Shown here piece after piece: positions 34,941-45,119 of a stretch of 64,000 nt of DNA. The number at the start of each line of letters is the position of its first letter. Position 1 is the stretch's first letter. The notes under the pieces are model-generated. The model was not told the origin of the DNA, did no database searches, and saw only the letters and a list, made by a program, of their open reading frames with translations. Both the position numbers and the translations under genes were made by a program. Source of the DNA: Parabacteroides merdae ATCC 43184 (GTDB lineage Bacteria > Bacteroidota > Bacteroidia > Bacteroidales > Tannerellaceae); the NCBI RefSeq assembly GCF_025151215.1, contig NZ_CP102286.1, positions 3,968,001 through 4,032,000 on the forward strand, written 5' to 3'.

Positions 34941-35786
34941 ATGAAGAACAACGAGCGAGATGATAGATTTGAAAAACGCCTTCGTTTTGTAGTCCGGCAC
35001 TACAAAGAGGGGAGCTTGGATGAGGATAAGGCTTGGAAACGGTTTGCCTTTCGGCAGGGAATCTGCCGCCAGGTCGCTTTTCGCCGTTATTGGATGGCGG
35101 CCGCTTCTGTTGTGCTTTTGCTTATTGGATTCGGCACTTTTTATGTGAAAGAGCGTAATAATCCCGAATGGGTATCTGTCGCTACTGTATCGGGGCAATT
35201 AAAAGATGTTTATTTGCCGGATAGCACGCTGGTTTCTATGGCCGGAAATTCGACACTTCGGTATGATGTGAAGAAATATGGAAAGGAAAGACGTGTGGTG
35301 GAGATGACGGGAAAAGCTTTTTTCCAGGTGAAGAGGAACGAGGCGCGCCCCTTTTCCGTTCATACTGCCATGACGGAGGTGACGGTTTTAGGTACCAGCT
35401 TCCAAGTTAGTGAACAACCGGACATGACGGAAGTCGATGTCGTTACGGGAAAAGTGCGTTTTGCTGCCGGAAAGGAGCCTGAACCGGTTATCCTGACAGC
35501 GGGAATGTCGGCCTCTTATTCGAATGAAAAGAAAGAAATAGATATCCTGAAGGAAGAGAATCCGAATAATCTTTCCTGGAAAACGAAGCAGTTGAGGTTT
35601 AACGATACGCCTTTGGAGAAGGTGATCAGGGACCTGAACGAGTATTACCAGGTGGAGATCATCAACAAAGTGGATTCGCCGGATTCCCGACTGACCGCAA
35701 CATTCAACGATCTGCCTCTTGACGAAGTCCTGATGGTTATCAATCAGACGTTGGATATCCGATTGGTTCCCCGGAAAGATAAATAA
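34941..35786 (+). CDS. FecR-family anti-sigma factor
   Basis: 281 residues from ATG 34941. A cytoplasmic N-terminal part (about 50 residues) precedes one membrane helix (WMAAASVVLLLIGFGTFYV). The periplasmic FecR domain follows (WVSVATVSGQLKDVYLPDSTLVSMAGNSTLRYD, GKAFFQVKRNEARPFSVHTAMTEVTVLGTSFQVSE) and then the DUF4974-type C-terminal domain (LRFNDTPLEKVIRDLNEYYQVEI, LTATFNDLPLDEVLMVINQTL). It should hold the ECF sigma factor of 33530 and be relieved through the STN domain of the TonB receptor that starts 5 bp downstream. Confidence 0.94.
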   Translation: MKNNERDDRFEKRLRFVVRHYKEGSLDEDKAWKRFAFRQGICRQVAFRRYWMAAASVVLLLIGFGTFYVKERNNPEWVSVATVSGQLKDVYLPDSTLVSMAGNSTLRYDVKKYGKERRVVEMTGKAFFQVKRNEARPFSVHTAMTEVTVLGTSFQVSEQPDMTEVDVVTGKVRFAAGKEPEPVILTAGMSASYSNEKKEIDILKEENPNNLSWKTKQLRFNDTPLEKVIRDLNEYYQVEIINKVDSPDSRLTATFNDLPLDEVLMVINQTLDIRLVPRKDK

Positions 35787-35791
35787 AAAAT

Positions 35792-38452
35792 ATGTATCGT
35801 GTTTACCTATTTGTCATCGGGATTTGTATATGTTGCCCGCTGATCGGAGCGAAAGAACCTTTGCCCCTGTTGGCGGACCCGACTCCTACTGTCACGCTGG
35901 ATATGAAGCGGGTACCGTTACAGGATATTTTGCTGGAGATCGAAAAGCAGACCGGCCTGTTTTTTTCCTATGAATCGTCGATGTTGAAAGAATTCCGCCA
36001 TGTTTCGTTGACGGCGCGCGACGAGTCTCTTTCTTATTGCCTGAAACGGTTGTTCGAGCCTTTACCTCTTGTTTACCGGATTACGGGACGTTATGTTATA
36101 TTGAAACGGAAACCCCGGCAATATACCATCAGTGGGTTTGTGCGGGATTCCGTATCCTACGAGAGTCTGATTGCGGCAACCGTGGTGGAGCGTTCTTCCG
36201 GAAAAGGATCGGTTTCCAATAATTACGGCTTTTACAGTATTACGCTACCTCCGGGGAAAGTGGTGCTGTCTTCTTCTTATGTCGGCTACGAGCCCTGTTT
36301 CGTTACGTTCGAGTTGACCTGCGACACGATGATCGATCTCTCCCTATCGCCTGCCGGGGTACTGGGGGAAGTCGTGATAAAAGGAATTTCTCCCCGGTCG
36401 GATGTTTTGAACAGTCGGGTAGGGGTGTCGGATGTCCCGGCAAGCCGGGTGAAATCGTTGCCGGCCCTGTTGGGCGAAACGGATGTTGTCAAGACTTTGC
36501 AACGGCTACCGGGTGTGACCGGAGGAACAGAAGGCATGAGTGGCTTGTTCGTGCGGGGAGGTGATGGCGACGATAACCTGTTTTTGCTTGATGGAAATCC
36601 GGTCTATCATACAGACCATGTGTTAGGCTTCTTTTCGGCTTTCAATCCGGATGCTGTGAAGAATGCCACTTTTTATAAAGGAAGTTTTCCGGCAGAATAC
36701 GGCGGGAGACTTTCTTCTGTTGTAGATGTGCGTACAAACGAAGGAAACCGGAAAGAATATCACGGGAATATCTCGATCGGCTTGCTGGCGGCGCGTGCCA
36801 ATCTCGAAGGGCCGATCATCAAGGATCGGTCTTCGTTCAACGTGTCGGTACGGCGTACTTGGATGGAATTGATTACCTGGCCACTCATGACGGCAGTGAA
36901 CAAGAAGGCCGATACTGAATGGAAGGGGGGATACCATTTCTACGATATGAATGCTAAAGTCGATTATTCTTTTACGGACCGTAGCCGTGCTTATCTGAGT
37001 TTTTACATGGGAAGTGACAGTTATCGTAACGGTGAGGATTCGAAAGATATACATGGTGAAGATCGGGACTTCCGTTGGCGCTGGGGAAATCTGATCGGGT
37101 CTGCCGGGTGGAACTACCTGATTAACCGGAAACTGTTTGCCACTTTCACCGGAGGATATACCCGCTATCGTTCGCATATAATCCAGAAGCAGAATGCTTT
37201 TGTCTCATCGCCGGATAAGAGCGGACAGGTCTATTTTCAGGAAGGGCATTATCGTTCGGCTATGGAAGATGTGAGTCTGAGAGCCTCTTTTGACTATCGC
37301 CCGAATGTCGACCACCGGGTCCGGATGGGAGGCGATTACCTGTTCTATCTTTTTCGTCCCGAACAGAGCAATATGAGTTCCTGGTATAAGGATTCGGTTG
37401 TTTCGCAAATGAATAATACGGTCTTTTCGCATTCCTTGATTCATGGCCACGAAGTTTCCCTGTATGCGGAAGACGAAATGTTGCTGACCGACCGGTTGCG
37501 GGTGAATGCCGGGTTGCGCTTTACCCTTTTCCATGTGCAAGGAGAGACATACCAGTCATTCCAGCCCCGTTTTTCCGCCCGCTATCTGTTAGGGCGGAAC
37601 CTGTCGGCAAAAGTGTCCTATACGAAGATGAACCAATATATCCATTTATTGTCCAACAGCTATATCAGCCAGCCGACGGATATCTGGGTTCCGGTTACCG
37701 GGAATATCCGTCCGATGCATGCGCATCAGGTAACGGGTGGCCTATTTTGGCATTATAAAGAATTGGATTTCTCGGCTGAAGGCTATTACAAACGGATGAA
37801 TAATCTGGTGGAATATAAGGATAACGGTCCGGTTCTTCCCTCTTTTGAGGGGTGGGAAGACCGGGTCGGAGTGGGGAAGGGACGTTCTTACGGCTTGGAA
37901 CTGATGGTGCAGAAAAAGACCGGGCGGTTTAACGGATGGATCGGGTATACGCTCTCCTGGTCCGATCGCTGGTTTCCGGATGGGACGGTCAACAAAGGAC
38001 ATCGTTTCCCCTCCAAATACGACAACCGGCATAAAGTCGATATCGTCGCTTCCTACAAACTTTCTAGGAAAGTGGAGCTGACGGCAGCCTGGATGTATAA
38101 GTCCGGTAATCACCTGACGATTCAGGATGTGCAATACCGCCCGTTACCGGAGCTGACGGAGCGCGGCTATCAGGAGGAGCTTAGGTGGGGATATGGCGAG
38201 AACGCAAGTTCGCGCAACAATTACCAGCTTCCGGCTTACCACCGGCTTGATTTAGGTGCTAATTTCTACCGGTATAAGAAGAACGGGCGTATGGGAATCT
38301 GGAACCTGAGTCTTTGCAATGCCTATTTTAAGGCGAATCCTTTCTCAGTCCGGCCTATTTATTATCAAACGGAAAAAGGGCGGGAGGTCGTGTTGGAGCA
38401 GACCTTGTTGTTTCTTTTCGTCCCTTCCGTTTCTTATACATATAAATTCTGA
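35792..38452 (+). CDS. TonB-dependent receptor with STN and carboxypeptidase-like domains, copy 1
   Basis: 886 residues: signal peptide; STN signalling domain at about 30-110 (VTLDMKRVPLQDILLEIEKQTGLFFSYES); CarboxypepD_reg-like domain (YTISGFVRDSVSYESLIAATVVE); plug (GLFVRGGDGDDNLFLLDGNPVYHTDHVLGFFSAFN); then the 22-strand barrel ending in PSVSYTYKF. It imports an unknown ligand through the outer membrane using TonB energy; the STN domain passes the signal to FecR. The stop overlaps the start of the DUF4249 gene (TGATG), implying translational coupling. No SusD partner, so it differs from glycan-import pairs. Confidence 0.93.
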   Translation: MYRVYLFVIGICICCPLIGAKEPLPLLADPTPTVTLDMKRVPLQDILLEIEKQTGLFFSYESSMLKEFRHVSLTARDESLSYCLKRLFEPLPLVYRITGRYVILKRKPRQYTISGFVRDSVSYESLIAATVVERSSGKGSVSNNYGFYSITLPPGKVVLSSSYVGYEPCFVTFELTCDTMIDLSLSPAGVLGEVVIKGISPRSDVLNSRVGVSDVPASRVKSLPALLGETDVVKTLQRLPGVTGGTEGMSGLFVRGGDGDDNLFLLDGNPVYHTDHVLGFFSAFNPDAVKNATFYKGSFPAEYGGRLSSVVDVRTNEGNRKEYHGNISIGLLAARANLEGPIIKDRSSFNVSVRRTWMELITWPLMTAVNKKADTEWKGGYHFYDMNAKVDYSFTDRSRAYLSFYMGSDSYRNGEDSKDIHGEDRDFRWRWGNLIGSAGWNYLINRKLFATFTGGYTRYRSHIIQKQNAFVSSPDKSGQVYFQEGHYRSAMEDVSLRASFDYRPNVDHRVRMGGDYLFYLFRPEQSNMSSWYKDSVVSQMNNTVFSHSLIHGHEVSLYAEDEMLLTDRLRVNAGLRFTLFHVQGETYQSFQPRFSARYLLGRNLSAKVSYTKMNQYIHLLSNSYISQPTDIWVPVTGNIRPMHAHQVTGGLFWHYKELDFSAEGYYKRMNNLVEYKDNGPVLPSFEGWEDRVGVGKGRSYGLELMVQKKTGRFNGWIGYTLSWSDRWFPDGTVNKGHRFPSKYDNRHKVDIVASYKLSRKVELTAAWMYKSGNHLTIQDVQYRPLPELTERGYQEELRWGYGENASSRNNYQLPAYHRLDLGANFYRYKKNGRMGIWNLSLCNAYFKANPFSVRPIYYQTEKGREVVLEQTLLFLFVPSVSYTYKF

Positions 38453-39480
38453 TGGCGATGAAGAAGATACTGTTTGCCTTGTGCCTGCTTTTGTTTGCCT
38501 CTTGTACCCGCGACGTGGTGCTGGTCCTTCCGCCCGTTTCTCCACGCCTGGTGCTGAATGCTTCCGTTTCGCCGGATACGGATGTGACGGCTTTCTTGTC
38601 CAAAAGTTGGTTTGTCTTGGACACGGTTACGGACGACGGGGTCGAGGATGGCAGCATACAAGTGTTTATAAACGACCGTTTGCAAGGACGTATGCAGCCC
38701 GTTTCCGATAGCCGGTTTACAGGACGGTACGTGTTGCCCAGATGCCGTGTGAGGGCCGGCGATCGCTTACGGCTGGAAGCAGAGGCGGGTGGTTTCGATC
38801 CGGTAGGGGGAGAGACAGTTATCCCGGATCCGGTGGAGGTGTTGTCTGTCGATACGGTCCGTTTTACCCGCTTTGGTTATGGAGGATATGAATATCCTTC
38901 CATACGGCTGTATGTCCGGTTCCGTGACAAGCCGGATAAACGAAACTATTATCGCTTGATAATTGAAAAACAGACAGAGTTCCAGAAGGGAGACAGTGTG
39001 ATAACCTGTAGTTCGATGTACCGGTCAGAACTTAATTATACGGATTGGTTGGGTGTAGTTTATGAAGATCCGGTATTTCGTTCGACAGTGACGAATCCGG
39101 TTATTGAACAGTTAGATGGGACGACTTGCCGGGGCACGTTTACGGACGATATGTTCGATGGCAAAGACTATACGGTCCGCTCTTCTTTCTGGCCTGTCGA
39201 TAGTTCCTTTAAGGGCGATTCTGTAACGACAACGGTGCATTATGATATTCGTCTGATGGCTATTTCGGAAGAATACTATCGGTATCTGGTTGTAATCCGT
39301 AATTTCTCTATCTCGTTGGGTGATGCTTACTTAGATGGTTTGGTGGAACCCACCGCCACTTATACGAATGTCGAAGGTGGTTTTGGAATTGTTGCCGGTT
39401 GCCAACTGGCCCATCGCCGTTTTACAATGCCTTTCGGTGATAAAGAACCCTCTTGGAATCCGTTTGCCGTTTATGATTGA
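38452..39480 (+). CDS. DUF4249 lipoprotein, copy 1
   Basis: 342 residues (a second start at 38458 is possible). Lipobox LLLFASCTRD. The DUF4249 family in Bacteroidetes is typically encoded directly after STN-type TonB receptors and is thought to be their surface lipoprotein partner. Visible hallmarks: VSPRLVLNASVSPDTDVTAFLSKSW near the N-terminus and the C-terminal TYTNVEGGFGIVAGC. It overlaps the receptor stop by one base. Confidence 0.88.
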   Translation: MAMKKILFALCLLLFASCTRDVVLVLPPVSPRLVLNASVSPDTDVTAFLSKSWFVLDTVTDDGVEDGSIQVFINDRLQGRMQPVSDSRFTGRYVLPRCRVRAGDRLRLEAEAGGFDPVGGETVIPDPVEVLSVDTVRFTRFGYGGYEYPSIRLYVRFRDKPDKRNYYRLIIEKQTEFQKGDSVITCSSMYRSELNYTDWLGVVYEDPVFRSTVTNPVIEQLDGTTCRGTFTDDMFDGKDYTVRSSFWPVDSSFKGDSVTTTVHYDIRLMAISEEYYRYLVVIRNFSISLGDAYLDGLVEPTATYTNVEGGFGIVAGCQLAHRRFTMPFGDKEPSWNPFAVYD

Positions 39481-39556
39481 TTTAAAAAAATTTCCGGATC
39501 GAGTAGGGGTTTTTCCTGTTTTCCTGTCTTATGGATGAAAAGTCAATAAAGATAAG

Positions 39557-42316
39557 ATGAAGAAGTTTATGTCGAGAGGATGGTTTACCTGTGTTTTTGT
39601 GTGTTTGAGTTGTTTTTTGATATCGGAGAAGTTGTCGGCAGAGGTAAATGGTGGAGATGAGGTTCGAACGGTTACATTGAACATGTGGAACGTTTCTTTG
39701 AAGGAGATTCTGACAGAGATCGAGAAGCAGGCCGGAGTGACTTTTTCGTATGAATCATCTTTGTTGAAAGAGTTTCAGAAAACGAGTTTCAAAGTGAACG
39801 ATGCTGCATTGGACGATTGTCTGGCACGACTTTTTGCCGGCTATCCGTTCGTGTACAAGAGGACAGGAAATATTGTCGTTCTGAAACGTAAACCCAGACA
39901 GGTCACGATCAGCGGTTTTGTGCGGGATAAAACTTCCGCAGAATCCCTGGTCGGGGCTTCTGTGTATGAAGTGAACAGCCTGAGCGGTGTGGCTGCCAAT
40001 ACCTATGGATTCTTTAGTCTTTCGTTGCCTGTACCGTCGGGCAGTGATGGTGCTCCCGTTCGTTTGCAAGCGTCTTATATCGGTTATGAGAGCCATCTGT
40101 TCACAATTCCAGTGTTGAAGCAAGACACAGTCTTGGTAATCGATTTGCAGCCTAATGCCGCAATCGGAGAAGTGTTGGTGACAGCCTTGGAAACAACCCG
40201 CCAAACGGTCCGTAGTACGCAAATGGGAACATTGGAGGTGAATCATGCTACTATTCGTGCGACTCCGACTTTGTTGGGGGAGGCCGATATTATCCGGACC
40301 TTGCAATTGACACCTGGAGTGTCGGCTGGGACGGAAGGTATTTCTGGTTTGTATGTTAGGGGTGGAAATTCGGATGAGAACCTTTTTCTGGTCGATGGTA
40401 ATCCTGTCTATCAGGTGAATCATATCGGCGGTTTTTTCTCTGCGTTCAACAATGAGGCGATTAAAGGCATGAATTTCTTCAAAGCCGGTTTCCCGGCCCG
40501 TTACGGCGGACGCCTTTCTTCGGTGGTGGATGTGCATACCAAGGAGGGGAATATGAAAGAGTATCATGGATCCGCCTCTTTAGGGTTGGTTTCCGGTAAT
40601 CTGAATCTGGAAGGGCCGATTTGGAAAGACCGGACTTCTTTCAATATAGCGCTTAGGCGTACGTGGTTGGATGTGCTGACGGCTCCTGTGTTGGCGATTG
40701 TAAATAAGAAAAATAAAAAGAATGGGGAACGTATTAATGTCCGTTATGCTTTCCATGATTTGAATGCTCGTATCGACCATCGTTTCAGCGACCGGAGTAG
40801 GATGTATTTGAGCCTCTATAACGGGAATGATGTCTTGAAAGTAGAAAGTGAAGATTTTGCTTATTCCGAATATACAAGCGAATATCGTAATACGATCGAC
40901 GCCTATATGCGTTGGGGGAATTTGGTCGCTTCTGCTGGCTGGACGTATGCGTTCAGTAATAAGTTATTCGGAAAATTGTCCGGTTTCTATACGCGATATC
41001 GTTCTAAAATCAGATATAAAGAGGAAGATGTTTCCGGTAAGGAAGGTGATTCCGGATATAAGTATTCTTTGGACGAGACGACCAATGTGACAGGAATCAC
41101 GGATTTTGGTGTTCGTACCTCGTTTGATTATCGACCGGTGGCGGCACACCGTATCCGTTTTGGCGGTGATTACCTGATTCATTATTTTCAACCGGAGTAT
41201 AACCGGATGAAAGCATTGGACAATAGTCTGCCGGATTCTATGCAGATTGCTAAAACTTTTTCCGACGACAAGTTGTGGGCACATGAATTGGCTGCCTATG
41301 CTGAAGATGATTGGTCGATTTCCGATGCTTTTCGTTTAAATGTCGGACTTCGTTTCAGCCTGTTTAATATTGATAACAGGACGTATACCGGTATTGAGCC
41401 GCGTGTTTCTATGCGCTGGTTGCTTTCACCGGATGTTAGTTTGAAAGCTTCTTACTCCCGTATGAACCAGTATGTACATTTGATCAGTAACAGCTTTATG
41501 GATTTGCCGACTGATTCTTGGATGCCGGTGACTAATAAGTTGAAGCCGCTTGTCAGTGACCAGATTTCTTTGGGTGGTTATTACAATTGGAATCAGCTAT
41601 TGGATTTTTCTGTTGAAGGTTATTATAAACGGATGAACAACTTGTTGGAATATAAGGATGGTTATAGTCTGATTCCTTCATCCGTTTCATGGGAAAATAA
41701 GATGGCTTCCGGTGAAGGGCGTGCTTACGGAGTGGAGTTTATGGTTCGTAAGCAAACAGGAAAAACAACCGGATGGGTCGGGTATGCGCTGGCGTGGGCG
41801 GATCGTCAGTTTGACGAAATAAATAAAGGACGGCGCTATCCTTCCCGTTACGACAATCGGCATAAATTGAATATTGTTGTCATGCATAAACTCTCCAAAA
41901 AAGTAGAGCTGTCGGCTGCCTGGACTTATTCGTCTGGTAATTATACAACATTGTCACTGGAAAATTATTATCCGAGTGACCATCTGCACCAACCGGGAGA
42001 AAGACCTTTCTGGGGGAATGGGACTGGTGAAGATTATTATGACCAACGTAATAATTATCAACTTCCTGCCTACCATCGTTTGGATGTGGGCATTAATATA
42101 TATCGTCCTAAAAAGAAGGGGCGTATGGGAGTTTGGAATATTAGTATTTATAACGTGTACAGCCGGATGAATCCTATCCTGGTTTATAAAGGAGATGTCA
42201 AAGAGGAGGCTGGATCAGACGACTATGGGAATCCGAATGTCACCTATCGGAATGCATTCAAGTCTATTGGTATTTTTCCGATCATACCGTCGGTTTCATA
42301 TACATATAAATTTTGA
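39557..42316 (+). CDS. TonB-dependent receptor with STN domain, copy 2
   Basis: 919 residues, with the same layout as copy 1 and strong similarity throughout: STN (VTLNMWNVSLKEILTEIEKQAGVTFSYES), carboxypeptidase-like domain (VTISGFVRDKTSAESLVGASVYE), plug (GLYVRGGNSDENLFLVDGNPVYQVNHIGGFFSAFN), barrel ending PSVSYTYKF. Differences concentrate in barrel loops, for example the region near 470-520, as expected for a change of ligand after duplication. It probably shares the FecR/sigma pair upstream, since no second regulatory pair is present. Confidence 0.93.
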   Translation: MKKFMSRGWFTCVFVCLSCFLISEKLSAEVNGGDEVRTVTLNMWNVSLKEILTEIEKQAGVTFSYESSLLKEFQKTSFKVNDAALDDCLARLFAGYPFVYKRTGNIVVLKRKPRQVTISGFVRDKTSAESLVGASVYEVNSLSGVAANTYGFFSLSLPVPSGSDGAPVRLQASYIGYESHLFTIPVLKQDTVLVIDLQPNAAIGEVLVTALETTRQTVRSTQMGTLEVNHATIRATPTLLGEADIIRTLQLTPGVSAGTEGISGLYVRGGNSDENLFLVDGNPVYQVNHIGGFFSAFNNEAIKGMNFFKAGFPARYGGRLSSVVDVHTKEGNMKEYHGSASLGLVSGNLNLEGPIWKDRTSFNIALRRTWLDVLTAPVLAIVNKKNKKNGERINVRYAFHDLNARIDHRFSDRSRMYLSLYNGNDVLKVESEDFAYSEYTSEYRNTIDAYMRWGNLVASAGWTYAFSNKLFGKLSGFYTRYRSKIRYKEEDVSGKEGDSGYKYSLDETTNVTGITDFGVRTSFDYRPVAAHRIRFGGDYLIHYFQPEYNRMKALDNSLPDSMQIAKTFSDDKLWAHELAAYAEDDWSISDAFRLNVGLRFSLFNIDNRTYTGIEPRVSMRWLLSPDVSLKASYSRMNQYVHLISNSFMDLPTDSWMPVTNKLKPLVSDQISLGGYYNWNQLLDFSVEGYYKRMNNLLEYKDGYSLIPSSVSWENKMASGEGRAYGVEFMVRKQTGKTTGWVGYALAWADRQFDEINKGRRYPSRYDNRHKLNIVVMHKLSKKVELSAAWTYSSGNYTTLSLENYYPSDHLHQPGERPFWGNGTGEDYYDQRNNYQLPAYHRLDVGINIYRPKKKGRMGVWNISIYNVYSRMNPILVYKGDVKEEAGSDDYGNPNVTYRNAFKSIGIFPIIPSVSYTYKF

Positions 42317-42328
42317 AGGAGGAAAAAG

Positions 42329-43336
42329 ATGAGATATAATATTTGTATATTGGTTTTGTTGTTGTTTGTCTTGTCCGGTTGCGAGAAAGAGATAAATTTG
42401 GAACATATGCGTCCTGAACCCAAACTGGTGTTGAATTGTCTGGCCGTACAAGGTGATACACTATCGGTAGAACTTTCCCGTACCTGGTTTTATGCGGATA
42501 ATAAGGTCAAAGATATTTTTGTGTCTGGTGCGGATGTAAAACTTTATGTGAACGATGTGTTCCGGGAATCATTGTCCGAAGTGGCCGTAAAGTATGAAGA
42601 GCTTGATATCGATGCCGTTCGTTACAAATCTTCATCTTATATACCTGTGACGGGCGATCGGATACGCCTTGTGGCTTCTCGGAATGGTTTTAAGGATGTG
42701 GAGGCCGTGACGGAAGTCCCTCGCCCCTGTTCTGTCTCGGGTTTCGAGCTTCAACAGGAGAGTGTAAGAGATACTACTGAATGGTTTGATGATGCATATA
42801 TACATTTGGCTCAAAATAATACCGTGTGCTTCACTCTTCACGACGAACCAGGCGAAGACAATTATTATCTGATTTATTTCCGTCAGGGAAATATTTGGGG
42901 AGGAGAAAACGATACCGTTTATTCCTGGTATTCTTTTAGGCCTGATTATGGTAGTGAACCGGTATTTGCTGTTCAGAATTCGGCTTTAGATCAGATTTTC
43001 GGATATGATGGTGTGGGTGGTTATAACGGACTCGCTTTTTCGGACGAGTTGTTCGATGGGAAAAGCTATCAGTTTAAGATCCCTTGGAAAATAAGTCTTA
43101 GCTATACTCAGAGTGTCGATTATACCCCCTACATATACCGTTGTTATCTGTATTCCGTTTCTCGCTCCTATTATAACTATATGAAAACCATGAATGATTT
43201 GTATGAGAGTGGCTTTGTCGGCGATCTGGCGGAAATAGGCTTTGCCGAACCGGTCCGCATCTATTCGAATGTAGAAGGCGGAACCGGTATTTTAGGCGGC
43301 AGCTGCATGGAGTCCTGGGAATTTACAAGTGAATGA
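42329..43336 (+). CDS. DUF4249 lipoprotein, copy 2
   Basis: 335 residues; lipobox LFVLSGCEKE. Paralog of 38452-39480 with the same landmarks (PKLVLNCLAVQGDTLSVELSRTW, IYSNVEGGTGILGGSC). It is preceded by AAGGAGG seven bases before the ATG, an unusually good Shine-Dalgarno site for this group. Its last 14 bases overlap the 3' end of the convergent gene at 43323. Confidence 0.88.
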   Translation: MRYNICILVLLLFVLSGCEKEINLEHMRPEPKLVLNCLAVQGDTLSVELSRTWFYADNKVKDIFVSGADVKLYVNDVFRESLSEVAVKYEELDIDAVRYKSSSYIPVTGDRIRLVASRNGFKDVEAVTEVPRPCSVSGFELQQESVRDTTEWFDDAYIHLAQNNTVCFTLHDEPGEDNYYLIYFRQGNIWGGENDTVYSWYSFRPDYGSEPVFAVQNSALDQIFGYDGVGGYNGLAFSDELFDGKSYQFKIPWKISLSYTQSVDYTPYIYRCYLYSVSRSYYNYMKTMNDLYESGFVGDLAEIGFAEPVRIYSNVEGGTGILGGSCMESWEFTSE

Positions 43337-44222
43337 TCAAGTCTACGCTGACCGGATAATGGTCCGAAATCCCTTCAGTTTCTATTCCGTTGTGGATATG
43401 GGCGTCGACACACCGGGAAACCAGGGATGGAGAAACCAGTATATAATCCAACCGTTCGCTTATCCCGTGCAGACGGGTGTCGCCATGTTGCCATCGGTAA
43501 AGGAAAGCGGTCGGGAATGTCGTTCGTTTATCGGCAGGGACATACAAACGGCATATATCGGTCAGCCCGATGGATAGGAATTGGGACAGAACTGAATAAT
43601 CAAGCCGTCCGTCACGCATATTCCGGTATGTTTCTTGTTCGGCATCCCATTTCTGCTTGTTTTTGATGAGTTGGGCGTGTGTTTCCACCCAATCGGCGTC
43701 GAAAGGCGAATAGGCGTTGAAATCTCCCATGACCATACAGTTGTCCAACTGATTGTCCTGTATGTATTTTGTCAGCATTTGCGCTTCTTTCAGTCGGAAC
43801 TTCCAGTCGTGAGGGCTGAGATGGGTGACGATGATATCCAATCCATACGTTTTTACGTGCAGCATGCCGTGCCAGAAATCTTCTACTTGTTTCTTTACGA
43901 CCGTGATCGGTTTGTTGGAAGTTATGCCGACCGGGTATCCTTCTTCTTTCACGATGGCATAATACTTATGCCCGTATTCGGAGGCTAGTTGGCCTAAATT
44001 TTTTTCTGTAAATCCAACCAGTTCGGTTATGGCCAGAATGTCCGGTTGCTGTCCTTTTATCCAGTCGATAAAATTTGCTCGCCGGGAAGCATCATGTTCG
44101 AAACCGTTCCAAATATTGTAGGATATAACCCGTAGTTTCTCTTTTCTTGCTGGTTGCCCGTTGCTTGTTATGGGAAATAACGATATGAGCAGTAAGGTAT
44201 AGAGTATATGATGTAGTTTCAT
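43323..44222 (-). CDS. Secreted endonuclease/exonuclease/phosphatase-family protein
   Basis: 299 residues from ATG 44222 with a signal peptide (ILYTLLLISLFPITSNG). Signature motifs of the fold are all present: KLRVISYNIWNGF, DILAITELVGF (metal-binding Glu), VTHLSPHDWKFR, VMGDFNAYSPFDADW (Asp/Asn), DYILVSP and SDHYPVSVDL (general-base His). Members hydrolyse phosphodiesters in nucleic acids, lipids or inositol phosphates; substrate here unknown. Being exported, it may scavenge phosphate or act on host lipids or DNA. Confidence 0.9.
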   Translation of the reverse strand: MKLHHILYTLLLISLFPITSNGQPARKEKLRVISYNIWNGFEHDASRRANFIDWIKGQQPDILAITELVGFTEKNLGQLASEYGHKYYAIVKEEGYPVGITSNKPITVVKKQVEDFWHGMLHVKTYGLDIIVTHLSPHDWKFRLKEAQMLTKYIQDNQLDNCMVMGDFNAYSPFDADWVETHAQLIKNKQKWDAEQETYRNMRDGRLDYSVLSQFLSIGLTDICRLYVPADKRTTFPTAFLYRWQHGDTRLHGISERLDYILVSPSLVSRCVDAHIHNGIETEGISDHYPVSVDLIIHL

Positions 44223-44288
44223 GGTTCTATTGTTTTGACACATTTAAAAGTGGGTGTTGCGATAATTTTGTCTATTATTTCTTTATGT

Positions 44289-45119
44289 TCAGTTACCGAT
44301 CCGGAACATTCCGATCTTGCCTGCCGGATAGAACATGAACTGGCGTTCCATCTTTCCGCGGATCGGATTGTATTCGTAGTTAACCCCTACGCCGACCCTG
44401 AAGCCGCTGTCGTTCACCTTGAATTCGAATGCTCCGCCTACGTTTGTATGGTTGTAAAACGGGTTCATCAGCATATGTGGGTTGTTTCTTTCGTTGTGAT
44501 CGTAAAACGTATATTGTCCCCATCCTCTCACTGTCATCCAGTCGGTCACGTCATAGCTGGCCATCGCATTGAACCCGCCCATGAATTGGGGGGAAGGATT
44601 GAACGGGGTGAAATAGCGTCCGCCGAAAGCGCCTCCCGACAGGGAGAACCGGTCGTATGTCCATAGTAGTTCCGTGTTGATCCGGGTAAGACCACCGATG
44701 CCGGGCCATGTGTATTGTTGTCCGCTTGTGATAAAGGCCACTTGTTCGCTGACGGGGATGATCGATACTTCATGGAAATCCAATGCCATCGGCGAAACAC
44801 GTCTTAACATCGGTGTGTAAGGATTGAAGAAAGGCTGGTAGGCAGCAGATGAAATAATCATGTCCATCGGGCGCTCCTGTTCATATGCGGATTGGACCGG
44901 AAGATCGGGAATGAATTCACGCAACTTGGCTTCGATCAGTTGCCTGTCCGATGGCGTGAAACTTTTGTATGTGAATTTGGGCAGGTTCAAGTCGAAAACC
45001 GCCCGTTTGGGTACTGCCACCATTCGTCCTTCTTTGGTTCTGATCCAAGTCAGATCAGATTGTGCTTGCAAACATAATGCGCACAATAACAATATGATTA
45101 AACTAATTCCCCGCTTCAT
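44289..45119 (-). CDS. Probable outer-membrane protein of unknown function
   Basis: 276 residues from ATG 45119; signal peptide GISLIILLLCALCLQAQ. Not assigned to a named family. The C-terminal half has repeated amphipathic strands (TRINTELLWTYDRFSLSGGAFGGRYF, GFNAMASYDVTDWMTVRGWGQYTFYD, GGAFEFKVNDSGFRVGVGVNYEYN) that suggest a beta-barrel. The N-terminal part contains MVAVPKRAVFDLNLPKFTYKSFTP. It follows the nuclease gene's start on the same strand by 66 bp. Confidence 0.7.
   Translation of the reverse strand: MKRGISLIILLLCALCLQAQSDLTWIRTKEGRMVAVPKRAVFDLNLPKFTYKSFTPSDRQLIEAKLREFIPDLPVQSAYEQERPMDMIISSAAYQPFFNPYTPMLRRVSPMALDFHEVSIIPVSEQVAFITSGQQYTWPGIGGLTRINTELLWTYDRFSLSGGAFGGRYFTPFNPSPQFMGGFNAMASYDVTDWMTVRGWGQYTFYDHNERNNPHMLMNPFYNHTNVGGAFEFKVNDSGFRVGVGVNYEYNPIRGKMERQFMFYPAGKIGMFRIGN

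Noticed and set aside
39755..40567. 270-codon open frame on the minus strand
   Set aside because: Shadow of the second TonB-dependent receptor, which is unmistakable on the plus strand.
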